DNA of 43,568 bases from SAR202 cluster bacterium (GCA_009392515.1 VFGE01000021.1:1-43568); one strand, 5' to 3'. Counted from the first letter of the stretch, positions 1-7,729 are shown. Notes: generated from the letters alone by a model not told the origin. A program made the numbers and translations.

Positions 1-45
1 AAATAAATCACAAAAATTAACCAAAAATATTTCTTGTATTAATAA

Positions 46-189
46 TTAGAATAACTTTACTAATATAACCACTTGTATAATTAGAACTGCAATTGGCACC
101 AATGTCCTGATGAATTCCATCGTGTGGTTATATTCATCTAATTTTCTTTCAAATCTATTTCTTTCTGATTTTTCTTCCAAAAAACTCAT
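46..189 (-). CDS. small single-helix membrane protein, 47 aa
   Basis: I do not recognise this family. The frame opens with ATG at 189 and ends with TAA at 46-48. A GGTGAA stretch sits a few bases upstream of the ATG and can serve as ribosome binding site. The first half is strongly charged (Glu, Arg and Lys, residues 5-21) and the second half is a hydrophobic helix (about residues 28-46) ending in Lys-Leu-Phe. This is the layout of a cytoplasmic amphipathic helix followed by a membrane anchor. It is transcribed away from the gene at 432. The 45 bases to its left hold nothing I can identify. The composition makes a real gene more likely than chance, but the short length leaves doubt. Confidence 0.55.
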   Translation of the reverse strand: MSFLEEKSERNRFERKLDEYNHTMEFIRTLVPIAVLIIQVVILVKLF

Positions 190-378
190 ACTTTCACCGC
201 TATTATATATATGAAAAGAGATTCTACTAAATTAATAATTATTTTTCAAGTTTTAATCTAAATTACTAATTATAGGACATATTAGGCACAAATCTGTCAT
301 TTCTAGGTTATTTTCTACGAAAAGCAACTACATAGAGTATCATGGAGACAAATCAAGGATAAATATTTTGTATTCAAA

Positions 379-408
379 TTGCATTCATTTTGTAACCCTT
401 GATATAAT
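379..408 (+). promoter_or_regulatory. promoter of the 119-aa gene
   Basis: TTGCAT at 379-384 and TATAAT at 403-408 are separated by 18 bases. TG at 400-401 adds an extended -10. Transcription would begin near 415, leaving a short leader with the AGAGGTG ribosome site before the ATG at 432. The rest of 190-378 is AT-rich and shows nothing else. Confidence 0.6.
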
Positions 409-431
409 CCCTTACAGAAGAGAGGTGTTAC

Positions 432-791
432 ATGGCAATGAATGAAAATCCTTATAGTTTAGACGAACGAGAAATCAAAGATCTATTAAATGAATACACT
501 CAATGTGAAGGTGCTGAACAGGAATCTAATATGATCTGGTACGCTCTAGATGAAGCCCAAGAAAAAGCATTGGAACTTAACTCTCTAGTACATGGAATTA
601 TGATTATGTGCTCTAATGCCAAAAGCATGAATAAACCTTTAGAGCAGCTACGAAGCATGCTGAGTTACGATGAAGAAACTGAATCAGAAAATGAAAGTAT
701 GCTAATGCTAGAAGAACTTCAAGAAATGGTCGAATATTGCCTTAAGGATATAGATACTTTAATTAAAACTAAAGATAGTGATCAAAAATGA
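432..791 (+). CDS. acidic helical protein of unknown function, 119 aa
   Basis: I cannot assign a family. The protein is acidic, rich in Glu, Asp, Met and Leu, without Gly-rich motifs, signal peptide or membrane segment, and should be almost wholly alpha-helical. A run of Glu and Ser around residues 83-90 may be a flexible turn between two helical hairpins. Cysteines are scattered (about 25, 60 and 103) and do not form a metal motif. The ATG at 432 follows an AGAGGTG ribosome site at good spacing; a second ATG two codons later is possible. It has its own promoter and is followed by a 109-base gap before the epimerase-like gene. Confidence 0.7.
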   Translation: MAMNENPYSLDEREIKDLLNEYTQCEGAEQESNMIWYALDEAQEKALELNSLVHGIMIMCSNAKSMNKPLEQLRSMLSYDEETESENESMLMLEELQEMVEYCLKDIDTLIKTKDSDQK

Positions 792-900
792 ATGGATATT
801 TTTCTAGGAGGTTTTTAATAGACGCAACAGAAAAGTATAATTACATTTTTAAAATACATCAGGGAAATCTCACAAGTCCCCATATTGTGGAACATTTGAA

Positions 901-1662
901 ATGGTGAAAAAAAAGATATTAATCACAGGAGTATCTGGATTGGTGGGTTCTGTGTTAGCCGTTGCTTTGAAAGATGAATATGAAGTAACGGGATTAGATT
1001 TACAAGATTCAGTTTACGTACCTACCATAAAAGCAGATTGTACGATTCTTAACAATATTATGCCGGCATTTTCAGGTATTGATATGGTCATAGATCTTGC
1101 CAGTAATCCTGACCAATATAGTAAATGGGATGTTATTCATGATATCAATTTAAAATGTACTTCAAATGTTCTCGAAGCTGCGAAAGAGTGTGGGGTAAAA
1201 AGAGTTATATTCGCAAGTTCAAACCATGCTACTGGCATGCATGAATTTGACTGGCCCTATAGCCAAATTATTGAAGGTGATTATGCAGGGCTGAAATCTA
1301 ACCAAATCCCATTAATATCCACAGATATGCCAGTTAGGCCTGACGGACCTTATGGAATTGCAAAAGTATTTGGCGAAGCTGCAGGAAAATTTTATTCGGA
1401 CCAATATGGATTAAGTTCTTTATCTGTTCGAATTGGAACTCTAAATGCTGAAGGGAAACCAATAAATCATAGACAATTTGCTACCCTTATCAGTCACTCA
1501 GACCTTGTTCAGCTGTTTAGAAAATGTATTGAAGCCCCATTAACTTTAAAATACGGAATTTATTATGGTGTTTCAAATAATAAATGGAGATTTTGGGATA
1601 TTCAGAATTCGGAGTCAGATATCGGTTACAAACCCCAAGACAATGCTGAAATATGGCGTTAA
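901..1662 (+). CDS. NAD-dependent epimerase/dehydratase, uronate dehydrogenase-like, 253 aa
   Basis: This is an extended short-chain dehydrogenase. The Rossmann loop GVSGLVG is at residues 10-16, the active-site stretch SSNHATG at 106-112, and the catalytic YxxxK as YGIAK at 151-155. The sequence RPDGPYGIAK followed by FGE, and a conserved RIGT at 177-180, are characteristic of the uronate dehydrogenase group, which oxidises the C1 of hexuronic acids to aldaric lactones using NAD. That substrate is inferred from motif similarity; other sugar-nucleotide or lactone substrates remain possible. Length fits the family (about 260 residues). No good ribosome site precedes the ATG at 901, and an unused strong one lies at 806-811. 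The gene stands alone between the acidic small protein and the tRNA-derived repeat. Confidence 0.75.
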   Translation: MVKKKILITGVSGLVGSVLAVALKDEYEVTGLDLQDSVYVPTIKADCTILNNIMPAFSGIDMVIDLASNPDQYSKWDVIHDINLKCTSNVLEAAKECGVKRVIFASSNHATGMHEFDWPYSQIIEGDYAGLKSNQIPLISTDMPVRPDGPYGIAKVFGEAAGKFYSDQYGLSSLSVRIGTLNAEGKPINHRQFATLISHSDLVQLFRKCIEAPLTLKYGIYYGVSNNKWRFWDIQNSESDIGYKPQDNAEIWR

Positions 1663-1843
1663 ATACTATTGACCAAAAAGTAAAAAGTGGGCTTTATTTC
1701 TATAAAACAAATTGATTTATAAGTAAAATAACTACTACTATTTGAAATACTACCCCAAAAACCTTTAGATATGTACGCATGAAAATTCTCCGTTTTAATT
1801 GCGATGAATTATATCATAGGAAAGTTGTTACAAAATAAAAAGA

Positions 1844-1880
1844 CATGGAGCCACCGATGAGAACTGAACTCATGGCCTAC
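1844..1880 (-). repeat. partial copy of the tRNA-Thr 3' half (att-like repeat)
   Basis: These 37 bases match 4853-4889 with two mismatches. They correspond to the last two bases of the anticodon stem, the variable loop, T arm, 3' acceptor strand, discriminator and CCA of the tRNA-Thr gene, in the same orientation. No D arm or anticodon loop follows, so it is not a functional tRNA. Placed about 3 kb beyond the 3' end of the intact gene, it is what remains at the far end after integration of an element into a tRNA 3' end. The rest of the 1663-2008 gap holds the promoter below and a stretch at 1881-1970 I cannot assign. Confidence 0.85.
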
Positions 1881-1978
1881 TGTAGGCACCAAACCTAGCA
1901 TATAGGAATCAAACCTTCCTGTTTATAGCTCTTTATAACAGCTTAATACTGTTGATATACCGACCACTTATGGGGATA

Positions 1979-1987
1979 TGCTATAAT
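1979..1987 (+). promoter_or_regulatory. extended -10 promoter of the Asp-box lipoprotein gene
   Basis: TG at 1979-1980, one base, then a perfect TATAAT at 1982-1987. There is no convincing -35 at 16-18 bases, which an extended -10 can tolerate. Transcription would start near 1994, giving a leader of about 15 bases with a GAGAG ribosome site. Confidence 0.55.
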
Positions 1988-2008
1988 CCCACGCAAAGAG
2001 AGTAATTT

Positions 2009-4672
2009 ATGAAGAATTTTATTATTACAAATATAGTATTAATAGTACTAATTTCTTGTGGCGGTTCTACTACCGAAGCACCAGAGGTTTCTATTCAAAC
2101 ACCAGAGGCTACTATTGAAGTACATGCAACAATTGATTCTGGAATAACTGCGAGATTAGATGAAACACCAAAACTAGAATCTACACAAACTCCACAACCA
2201 AAGGCATCTGATTCTACTCAACCAAAAAATACAATAAAAATAAACACTTCAGATGAGGAAAAGGTCAACAATCAGAATAATATTGAATCAAGCCAAGCTG
2301 GTAACTTTACTTTGCAGTGTGTATCGAGTACAAACGACTCTCTCAATACATGGGTAAAGACTAAAGGACCAATTGGAGGTTTGGGATATAACGTACGATA
2401 TAGACATGATAAACCAAATATAATGTACTTTACTGATGCGTGGTCAGGAATACAAAAAAGTACGGATGGAGGCCAAAATTGGACTCAATCTAATGGAGAA
2501 GGGGAAGGGGTTATTGATTTTCGAGTCGGGCCTTCATTAGATAATATTCCTGTCTTTGCCCTTAGAATAGATCCGAATGATGAAGATATTATATGGATAG
2601 GCCTGCAAGATAACGGGGGTCTCTATAAATCATACAATGGAGGACAGTCTTGGGAATCAAAACATAATGGCTTAGACTCAAATAAAATTATTCCGCAACA
2701 AAAAACACAAAATTCAGATGAAGAAGATGATACTTCCGAGTTGCAATTAAACGTCAGAATGATTGAAGTTGAACCAGGAAATTCAGATGTCGTTTATGTC
2801 ATGGGTGACGTGGACACACAAATAGATGGATTCCAATTTAATCGTACTCGAGGATTTGTATTTAAATCTACTGATGGAGGTGAGCAATTTGAACTGGTTG
2901 GTGATTTTGCAAATTTAACTAGATGGCTTTTTTTTACGAATTCGAATGACACTGAAGAATTACTCGTTACTACAGGACTATTCGACCGTGAACCTGACAC
3001 AGCAGCAGAAAAAGAATATGGAGAGATTTCTGACGATGCCATGCCAAGCGGACTTGGGGTAGGAGTCTTTAAATCAAATGACGGGGGCAAAAACTGGTAT
3101 GAAAGTAATCAGGGGATTAACCCAAAACGGTCCATGCATTTTGGTGGAGCAGACCAGAGTCCATTTGATGAAAAACTAATCATCATTGCAAGCGGAAACG
3201 ACGTCGATAACTTTCTTCGCGATTACCCAGGAGCGATTTATAAATCTATAGATGGAGGAGCTTCTTGGCAGGATGTATCACCTCTTTATTCAGGATTAGG
3301 GATGTTCGGCGCGGTCGCATTTGCTGAGTCTGATAAAAACATTGTTTATGTTGCAGGAGAAAATGAATTTCTTCGTTCGACAGATCAGGGAGAAACATGG
3401 AGCATACAAGAGCATTGGGGACCCCCAGGAATAAAGCCAGGGAATCCCATTGATATGGTAGTAAGTAAGACTAATCCTAATATTGTATTCATTAACAATT
3501 ATGGTGGTGGTGTTTTTAAAACTGAAGATGGTGGAAAAACTTGGATCGAATGGAGTAACGGTTATTCGGGTGCAAACATATTTGGCATTTCTGTTAGCCG
3601 TACTGGTTGTTTAGCTGCAAATGGGCGAAGTCAAATACACCTTTCTGATGACTTTGGCGAGACCTGGCAGGGTATTCAATATGGCAAATCCAAGAGTCTA
3701 GGAGATGGTCTAGCTATTAAATTCTTATCGCACGATGATACCAATCAAACCCTTATTGCAACTGATGCTAATAATGGGCGTCTTTATTACTCAAGCAATC
3801 TAGGCAATGACTGGGAAATAGCTACAGGATTAGTAAACATAGAACATTCTTTATTTGAAGAAGCGTTTGGGATACATATTGTCGAGGAAGCAGTCTCAAA
3901 TCCAACGGTATTGTATGCTGGTTATATTCAATCAAACATTAAAGGACATGATCCTCATCAATTAGACGAAATTGAACAGTCACCAGGAATGTACAAATCT
4001 GTTGATGGAGGAATATCCTGGTTCCCAATCAATAATGGGCTACCCAATGAAGACTACAGCCGTAATATATCAGATATTACTGTTAGTAGTCAGAATGAAG
4101 ACGTAGTCTATATCAATTCATTGTTTGATGGGTTGTACTATACAGTTGATGGTGGTGAATTTTGGGAACATCTTACAGGTAAGTTACCAGCGGGTATGTC
4201 ATGGGATGATTGTGGGCATACGTGTGTTAATGAGGATGGTCAAAGAATAGACATGGAAGATATGGAACATTCTAAAATGATTCAACGTAAACACGCGATG
4301 AGTATTGCAATTAATCCTCAAAACGACCAAGAGATATTTCTAGGTACCAATGTTCATGGTGTTTATAAATCCATTGATGGTGGATCAAGTTGGGAAGAAA
4401 CACTTTGGCGTACTGAGGCGATCAATACCTCGAAACGTGACCACGCACACGCAATTGATATTGCAATTAACCCAATAGATACGAAGATCATTGCTATCGC
4501 CGATTGGAATAGTGGTGTGCTGTTGAGCCAAGATGGAGGCGAGTCTTGGCAACGAATTAACCAAGAATTAGATACAGGAGTAGTACAAGTGATAATATTT
4601 TCACCAAATGGACAATATCTTTTTGCTGGTACTGAAGGACATGGCATATTTCGGTATAAACTCTTTGATTAA
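2009..4672 (+). CDS. secreted Asp-box (BNR/VPS10-like) beta-propeller lipoprotein, 887 aa
   Basis: Residues 1-17 form a lipoprotein signal with the lipobox ending LISC; Cys17 would be lipidated, placing the protein outside the cytoplasmic membrane. Residues 18-100 are a Thr/Pro/Glu/Ser-rich linker. The rest is a large repeat region with 13 recognisable Asp boxes (S/T-x-D-x-G-x-x-W type), from STDGGQNW at 151-158 to SQDGGESW at 840-847. This is typical of sortilin/VPS10-like and BNR-repeat propellers. Such folds bind or hydrolyse glycans or act as binding scaffolds. I see no clear glycosidase catalytic motif, so a binding role is as likely as an enzymatic one. The gene lies between a tRNA-Thr fragment and a decayed integrase end, so it is probably the cargo of an old integration. 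It is monocistronic. Confidence 0.85.
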   Translation: MKNFIITNIVLIVLISCGGSTTEAPEVSIQTPEATIEVHATIDSGITARLDETPKLESTQTPQPKASDSTQPKNTIKINTSDEEKVNNQNNIESSQAGNFTLQCVSSTNDSLNTWVKTKGPIGGLGYNVRYRHDKPNIMYFTDAWSGIQKSTDGGQNWTQSNGEGEGVIDFRVGPSLDNIPVFALRIDPNDEDIIWIGLQDNGGLYKSYNGGQSWESKHNGLDSNKIIPQQKTQNSDEEDDTSELQLNVRMIEVEPGNSDVVYVMGDVDTQIDGFQFNRTRGFVFKSTDGGEQFELVGDFANLTRWLFFTNSNDTEELLVTTGLFDREPDTAAEKEYGEISDDAMPSGLGVGVFKSNDGGKNWYESNQGINPKRSMHFGGADQSPFDEKLIIIASGNDVDNFLRDYPGAIYKSIDGGASWQDVSPLYSGLGMFGAVAFAESDKNIVYVAGENEFLRSTDQGETWSIQEHWGPPGIKPGNPIDMVVSKTNPNIVFINNYGGGVFKTEDGGKTWIEWSNGYSGANIFGISVSRTGCLAANGRSQIHLSDDFGETWQGIQYGKSKSLGDGLAIKFLSHDDTNQTLIATDANNGRLYYSSNLGNDWEIATGLVNIEHSLFEEAFGIHIVEEAVSNPTVLYAGYIQSNIKGHDPHQLDEIEQSPGMYKSVDGGISWFPINNGLPNEDYSRNISDITVSSQNEDVVYINSLFDGLYYTVDGGEFWEHLTGKLPAGMSWDDCGHTCVNEDGQRIDMEDMEHSKMIQRKHAMSIAINPQNDQEIFLGTNVHGVYKSIDGGSSWEETLWRTEAINTSKRDHAHAIDIAINPIDTKIIAIADWNSGVLLSQDGGESWQRINQELDTGVVQVIIFSPNGQYLFAGTEGHGIFRYKLFD

Positions 4673-4679
4673 CCCTCCT

Positions 4680-4769
4680 CACTACTCGCTAATGGATATT
4701 TACTCCGCTCTTACTCCTAATATGCAGCGAGATGCTATAAAAGACTTCCCACTTTTGACCCATTCTTGA
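4680..4769 (+). pseudogene. C-terminal stub of a tyrosine recombinase (integrase)
   Basis: One open stretch reads MDIYSALTPNMQRDAIKDF from the ATG at 4692 to the TGA at 4767-4769. The arrangement [T/M]-D-[I/T]-Y-S-x-x-x-P-x-M-Q-x-x-A is the well-known end of phage-type integrases, including the nucleophilic Tyr and the helix after it. A preceding His-Tyr-Ser may be the remnant of the GHS-S segment with several residues lost. Everything upstream is missing: the lipoprotein gene stops at 4672. It sits about 85 bases from the 3' end of tRNA-Thr and points towards it, as an integrase gene next to its att site would. It cannot encode a functional enzyme. Confidence 0.6.
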
Positions 4770-4809
4770 AGCTCTACGCAGTCATTTAAGCAGTCATTTT
4801 GATTTTAAG

Positions 4810-4841
4810 AGCCTTTGAGTTAACGCTTAGAGGCTATTTTT
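4810..4841 (+). terminator. rho-independent terminator
   Basis: AGCCTTTGAG at 4810-4819 pairs with CTTAGAGGCT at 4826-4835 (ten pairs, two of them G-T), with a six-base loop and then ATTTTT. It would stop rightward transcription from the lipoprotein/integrase region before it reaches the opposing tRNA-Thr gene. The reverse strand lacks a T tract, so it does not serve the tRNA. Confidence 0.65.
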
Positions 4842-4854
4842 AGGTTCAAAATCA

Positions 4855-4929
<75 letters not shown>

Positions 4930-4940
4930 TGAAAGTACCG

Positions 4941-4969
4941 ATTTTAAACCTAAATTACCCTATTATCAA
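4941..4969 (-). promoter_or_regulatory. promoter of tRNA-Thr
   Basis: On the minus strand TTGATA (4964-4969) and TAAAAT (4941-4946) are separated by 17 bases, placing the transcription start a few bases upstream of the tRNA 5' end at 4929. Confidence 0.65.
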
Positions 4970-5050
4970 TGATTAGAATTAATCACAAAACTACAAAGGT
5001 AATCATAATGCCAAGATTGTATCACAGGGTACATGGTCAGGGTGTGAATT

Positions 5051-5773
5051 CTAATTTTCACTATTATAGATTACAGGCATTTGTCCTTTCCATTCAGACC
5101 ATAAAGATTGCTGTGATATAAGTTCTGATATAAAATGAGCCACATTAATTCTACTAGTTTTTGCAGGCTTGAATAATGTATGAGTAGGAGATGGATGAGT
5201 AGTATATGTGCTTGTTTTTTCTTCATTAGTTAAGCTATCAGGACGTACCACAACCCATTCTATGTTTGGATGATTTTGGCCAATTGTAGTCCTTAAATAA
5301 CCTACAGCTTTTTCATTATCCGAGACTGGAGGAAGTAGGTAACGTAGTATAAAAAAAACACAACTTTCAGAAAAAGAAGACTTCTCTTTTAAGTCCTCGT
5401 TTTTACAACCAACGGTATTCATCAAAATCATCTTGACAGATTTATTGATTCTTTTATTTTCAATGACCTGACATAATCTTTTTATAGAATTTGTTACAAG
5501 TCGTCTTGGATTTCCAAACATACCTTTAAAAGTAAGATTATGTCCTAATGTGGATACAATTACATCACACCATTCAATGTGTGTGATTAGTTCCTCTTCA
5601 CTCATATCTAAAATAGTGGATGTGGTTATGGATAAATTCTTGTGGTTTCTAGTTTCCTTTGTGAACTTTTCAGCACTTCGAACGATAGCCTGAACCTCGT
5701 GATCAGCTTCCAGGAGTTGGTGAACCAAATGTTTACCAGTTGCACCAGTTGCTCCAGTAAGTAATATTTTCAT
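5051..5773 (-). CDS. NAD(P)-binding atypical SDR protein, 240 aa
   Basis: The protein begins with MKILLTGATGATGKHLV, a Rossmann loop of the atypical SDR type (TGATGATG), followed by a basic residue cluster after beta-2 (IVRSAEKF) that suggests NADP. This is the layout of the SDR_a5/NmrA-like group, whose members act as flavin or quinone reductases, redox sensors or sugar epimerase relatives. The usual catalytic YxxxK is not evident. I place the start at the ATG ending at 5773, because GAGGGG lies four bases before it; an in-frame TTG four codons earlier overlaps that ribosome site. Base composition is like the rest of the window. It lies inside the segment bounded by the tRNA-Thr gene and its 5'-half copy. 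Confidence 0.75.
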   Translation of the reverse strand: MKILLTGATGATGKHLVHQLLEADHEVQAIVRSAEKFTKETRNHKNLSITTSTILDMSEEELITHIEWCDVIVSTLGHNLTFKGMFGNPRRLVTNSIKRLCQVIENKRINKSVKMILMNTVGCKNEDLKEKSSFSESCVFFILRYLLPPVSDNEKAVGYLRTTIGQNHPNIEWVVVRPDSLTNEEKTSTYTTHPSPTHTLFKPAKTSRINVAHFISELISQQSLWSEWKGQMPVIYNSEN

Positions 5774-5820
5774 AATGCCCCTCAATTTATATTAAAAGTA
5801 ACTTTACCTCATCGGTAGAT

Positions 5821-5850
5821 ATTATAAGATGATTGTATTATAAATGTCGG
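5821..5850 (-). promoter_or_regulatory. promoter of the SDR gene
   Basis: On the minus strand CCGACA (5845-5850) and TATAAT (5821-5826) are 18 bases apart. Transcription would begin about 40 bases upstream of the ATG ending at 5773. Confidence 0.5.
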
Positions 5851-5927
5851 TATCTTAGGTACTATGCCAGACACTATTAGGATTAACAATTATTGCAGTA
5901 ATTATATCTCTTACTATTACAACATCA

Positions 5928-6101
5928 ATGATGTTGTACAGTAGAACAAGATATCAGAAAATTGATAAAGAGATTATCAAAGGCTACCTTGCAATGTCTA
6001 CTTGGTTGTTTTTAGTGATTTGGGCTGTATGTATTATTATAGATTCTTTTGTTACCTGTGAAGTTAGTATGTGGCAGTACCAGAGGATTCCGTGGTGTTA
6101 G
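5928..6101 (+). CDS. possible small membrane protein, perhaps decayed, 57 aa from first ATG
   Basis: An open frame runs from 5859 to the TAG at 6099-6101. It has two hydrophobic segments (codons 5-23 and about 47-62 of the open frame) with a polar Arg/Lys-rich part between them, like a two-helix membrane protein. No ATG, GTG or TTG precedes the first helix; the first ATG is at 5928, after it, and has no ribosome site. Either the true N-terminus has been lost by truncation or frameshift, or the frame is fortuitous. It lies between two minus-strand genes inside the tRNA-bounded segment. Apart from this and the promoter above, 5786-6123 shows nothing. Confidence 0.25.
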   Translation: MMLYSRTRYQKIDKEIIKGYLAMSTWLFLVIWAVCIIIDSFVTCEVSMWQYQRIPWC

Positions 6102-6123
6102 CCTAGTCATGCTTTTTCTTAGG

Positions 6124-7101
6124 TTAATGTGTATTGACGAATCCCAGTGTTTTGTCGATCCGGTTCACTAGTTGACGCCCTTGTCGATAGCGCTCAAAAT
6201 TATCGAGAAAAACTTCCGCCGCCGTTTCTTTGAACCCATGATAATCACCCGACATGTGTGGCGAAACAATGACGTTCTCAAGGGCCCAGAATGGACTGTT
6301 TTCAGGTAGCGGCTCGTTTAAGAACACATCCAGTCCGGCACCTGCGATGGCACCTGAAGTAAGCGCTGCGATCAGCGCTTCTTCATCAACCAACTCGCCA
6401 CGACCCAGATTGATAAACCGGGCAGTTGATTTCATGGCAGAAAATTCACTCGCGCCAAAAAGCCCGCGGGTCTGATCTGTCAGGGGCGTGATCAGCACCA
6501 CATAGTCCGCTGTTTCCAGTGACTGTACCAAGGTATCTACTGCGTAGACCTGTTCAAAGTCAGGATCGCTATCACGTGCGCTACGGCCCACCCCTGAGAC
6601 TTTAAAGCCAGCTTGTTTTAGCAAGCGTCCAATTGTTCGGCCGACGCTGCCCACACCAACCACGAGTACCTTCTGCCCCAGTGTCTGTTCCGTCAATCGA
6701 TATGACCAGCGATGCTGAGTCTGGGCAGTAAATGTCTCGGGCAGTCGCTTGGCAAATGCCAGGATCAATCCTAGCGTGTACTCCGCCATCGCCCGGTCGA
6801 ACACACCACGGACGTTGGTGAGTTGAACATCGCTGGCTACGAATTCTGGGAACAGCATCGCATCAACACCGACACCACGCACCTGAACCCAGCGAAGTCG
6901 CTCTGTCAGGTGCCAGGTTTGCTGTAGGTCTTTTGCTCGGAAATTCGAACTCAGAAGCACTTCTGCCTGGGGCAGGAAAGCCTGCAGGCTTTCCAGGTCC
7001 GGGGCACAGTTAATTCGGATATCGCCTGCAATCCGGTCAATACCCGGAATCTCGTCAGCTGATACCACCCCATGGATGACAAGATTTATCTGCTTTTGCA
7101 T
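6124..7101 (-). CDS. D-2-hydroxyacid dehydrogenase, 325 aa, foreign composition
   Basis: This is an NAD(P)-dependent D-isomer-specific 2-hydroxyacid dehydrogenase of the glyoxylate/hydroxypyruvate reductase type, interconverting 2-keto and D-2-hydroxy acids. The dinucleotide loop GVGSVG is at residues 149-154, and the catalytic triad is Arg234 (NLGRGE), Glu263 (LNEP) and His282 (SPH). Length is normal. ATG at 7101 follows GAGGAG. Composition is the oddity: I count 33 G+C in 6301-6360 against 22 in the comparable line 8821-8880, and codons such as CTG, GGC and GCC are favoured. It therefore looks recently acquired from a higher-GC bacterium. It follows a 45-aa membrane protein and lies inside the segment ending at the tRNA-Thr 5'-half repeat. 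Confidence 0.9.
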   Translation of the reverse strand: MQKQINLVIHGVVSADEIPGIDRIAGDIRINCAPDLESLQAFLPQAEVLLSSNFRAKDLQQTWHLTERLRWVQVRGVGVDAMLFPEFVASDVQLTNVRGVFDRAMAEYTLGLILAFAKRLPETFTAQTQHRWSYRLTEQTLGQKVLVVGVGSVGRTIGRLLKQAGFKVSGVGRSARDSDPDFEQVYAVDTLVQSLETADYVVLITPLTDQTRGLFGASEFSAMKSTARFINLGRGELVDEEALIAALTSGAIAGAGLDVFLNEPLPENSPFWALENVIVSPHMSGDYHGFKETAAEVFLDNFERYRQGRQLVNRIDKTLGFVNTH

Positions 7102-7127
7102 GATGACTCCTCATTTCTAAAAAGGGT

Positions 7128-7265
7128 TTATTTGTTCTTTATTATATTTCTTAAACGAAGAAATAATTTCTTTACAACTAAACCCATACAATAAACTATA
7201 AATAGGAGCATCACTGCTAATATTTGTGATACAAGTGCATTGTCGAATATCTGGCTATCTAGCAT
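7128..7265 (-). CDS. small single-helix membrane protein, 45 aa
   Basis: The ATG at 7265 follows AAAGGAG at ideal spacing, one of the best ribosome sites in the window. The frame stops at 7128-7130, 26 bases before the hydroxyacid dehydrogenase start, so the two are probably co-transcribed. Residues 1-12 are polar, residues 13-32 form one hydrophobic helix, and the tail is basic (Lys and Arg, residues 32-45), predicting an inside-facing C-terminus. I do not recognise a family. It is AT-rich like the host genome, unlike the G+C-rich gene it precedes, and its ribosome site ends just before the tRNA-derived repeat at 7287. Confidence 0.6.
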   Translation of the reverse strand: MLDSQIFDNALVSQILAVMLLFIVYCMGLVVKKLFLRLRNIIKNK

Positions 7266-7286
7266 AATTATTCTCCTTTGTTTACA

Positions 7287-7318
7287 GTTGCTCTACCCCT
7301 GAGCTACGGTGGCTGAAA
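7287..7318 (-). repeat. copy of tRNA-Thr 5' half plus 5' flank (32-bp direct repeat)
   Basis: These 32 bases are identical to 4903-4934 and in the same orientation. They cover tRNA-Thr nucleotides 1-27 (5' acceptor strand, D arm, first two anticodon-stem bases) and five bases upstream of the gene. No anticodon loop or T arm follows. The copy bounds a segment of about 2.35 kb that begins at the intact tRNA and contains the SDR gene and the G+C-rich dehydrogenase. Confidence 0.85.
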
Positions 7319-7324
7319 ATAGTA

Positions 7325-7393
7325 TTAAATAACTTGAATGATAACATTTCCACACTTGTGCCCATCATAAACGTGAATGTGGGCTTCTTTGAA
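7325..7393 (-). pseudogene. C-terminal remnant of a zinc-type alcohol dehydrogenase/quinone oxidoreductase
   Basis: On the minus strand a short frame ending at the TAA at 7325-7327 reads FKEAHIHVYDGHKCGNVII followed by QVI. The pattern EAH-x6-GHK-x-GN-(V/I)-(V/I) is the usual C-terminal end of medium-chain dehydrogenases (the last helix and strand). A stop precedes it after a few codons, so only about two dozen residues remain. It abuts the tRNA 5'-half repeat, which suggests the rest was lost in the rearrangement. The remaining 7406-7720 is AT-rich and contains nothing I can support. Confidence 0.45.
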
Positions 7394-7720
7394 ACAGTTT
7401 AATTTTTATTAAAAAGAAAACTAAAATGTTTCCTACAAAATCCTAAAATTTGAACTTTATATTTTTTAAATAGCCAAAGTATGATTAAGGCTTTAACAAT
7501 TTTATATATTATAAATATCCCACCAGCTGTTAAGAGTGTTTCCATTCTATGATTTTACAACCTATAAATATAATTGTTCAATAATTCTGGTTGTGCAAAT
7601 TTAAAATTAATAAGATTGTATATCAGAGCATGTATTAATCTCAGAATCTTCTTTTCTTATATATTTGTACTAATTGATTATAATTTATTGTCTAACAAGA
7701 TCGTAATAGATGTTTTTAAT

Positions 7721-7729
7721 TGCTATAAT
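7721..7729 (+). promoter_or_regulatory. extended -10 promoter
   Basis: TG at 7721-7722, one base, TATAAT at 7724-7729, 35 bases before the ATG at 7764. No clear -35 is visible. Confidence 0.5.

Noticed and set aside
1881-1970. A second degenerate tRNA next to the 3'-half repeat
   Set aside because: AGGAATCAAACC looks like part of a T arm, but no acceptor, D or anticodon stem can be built around it.
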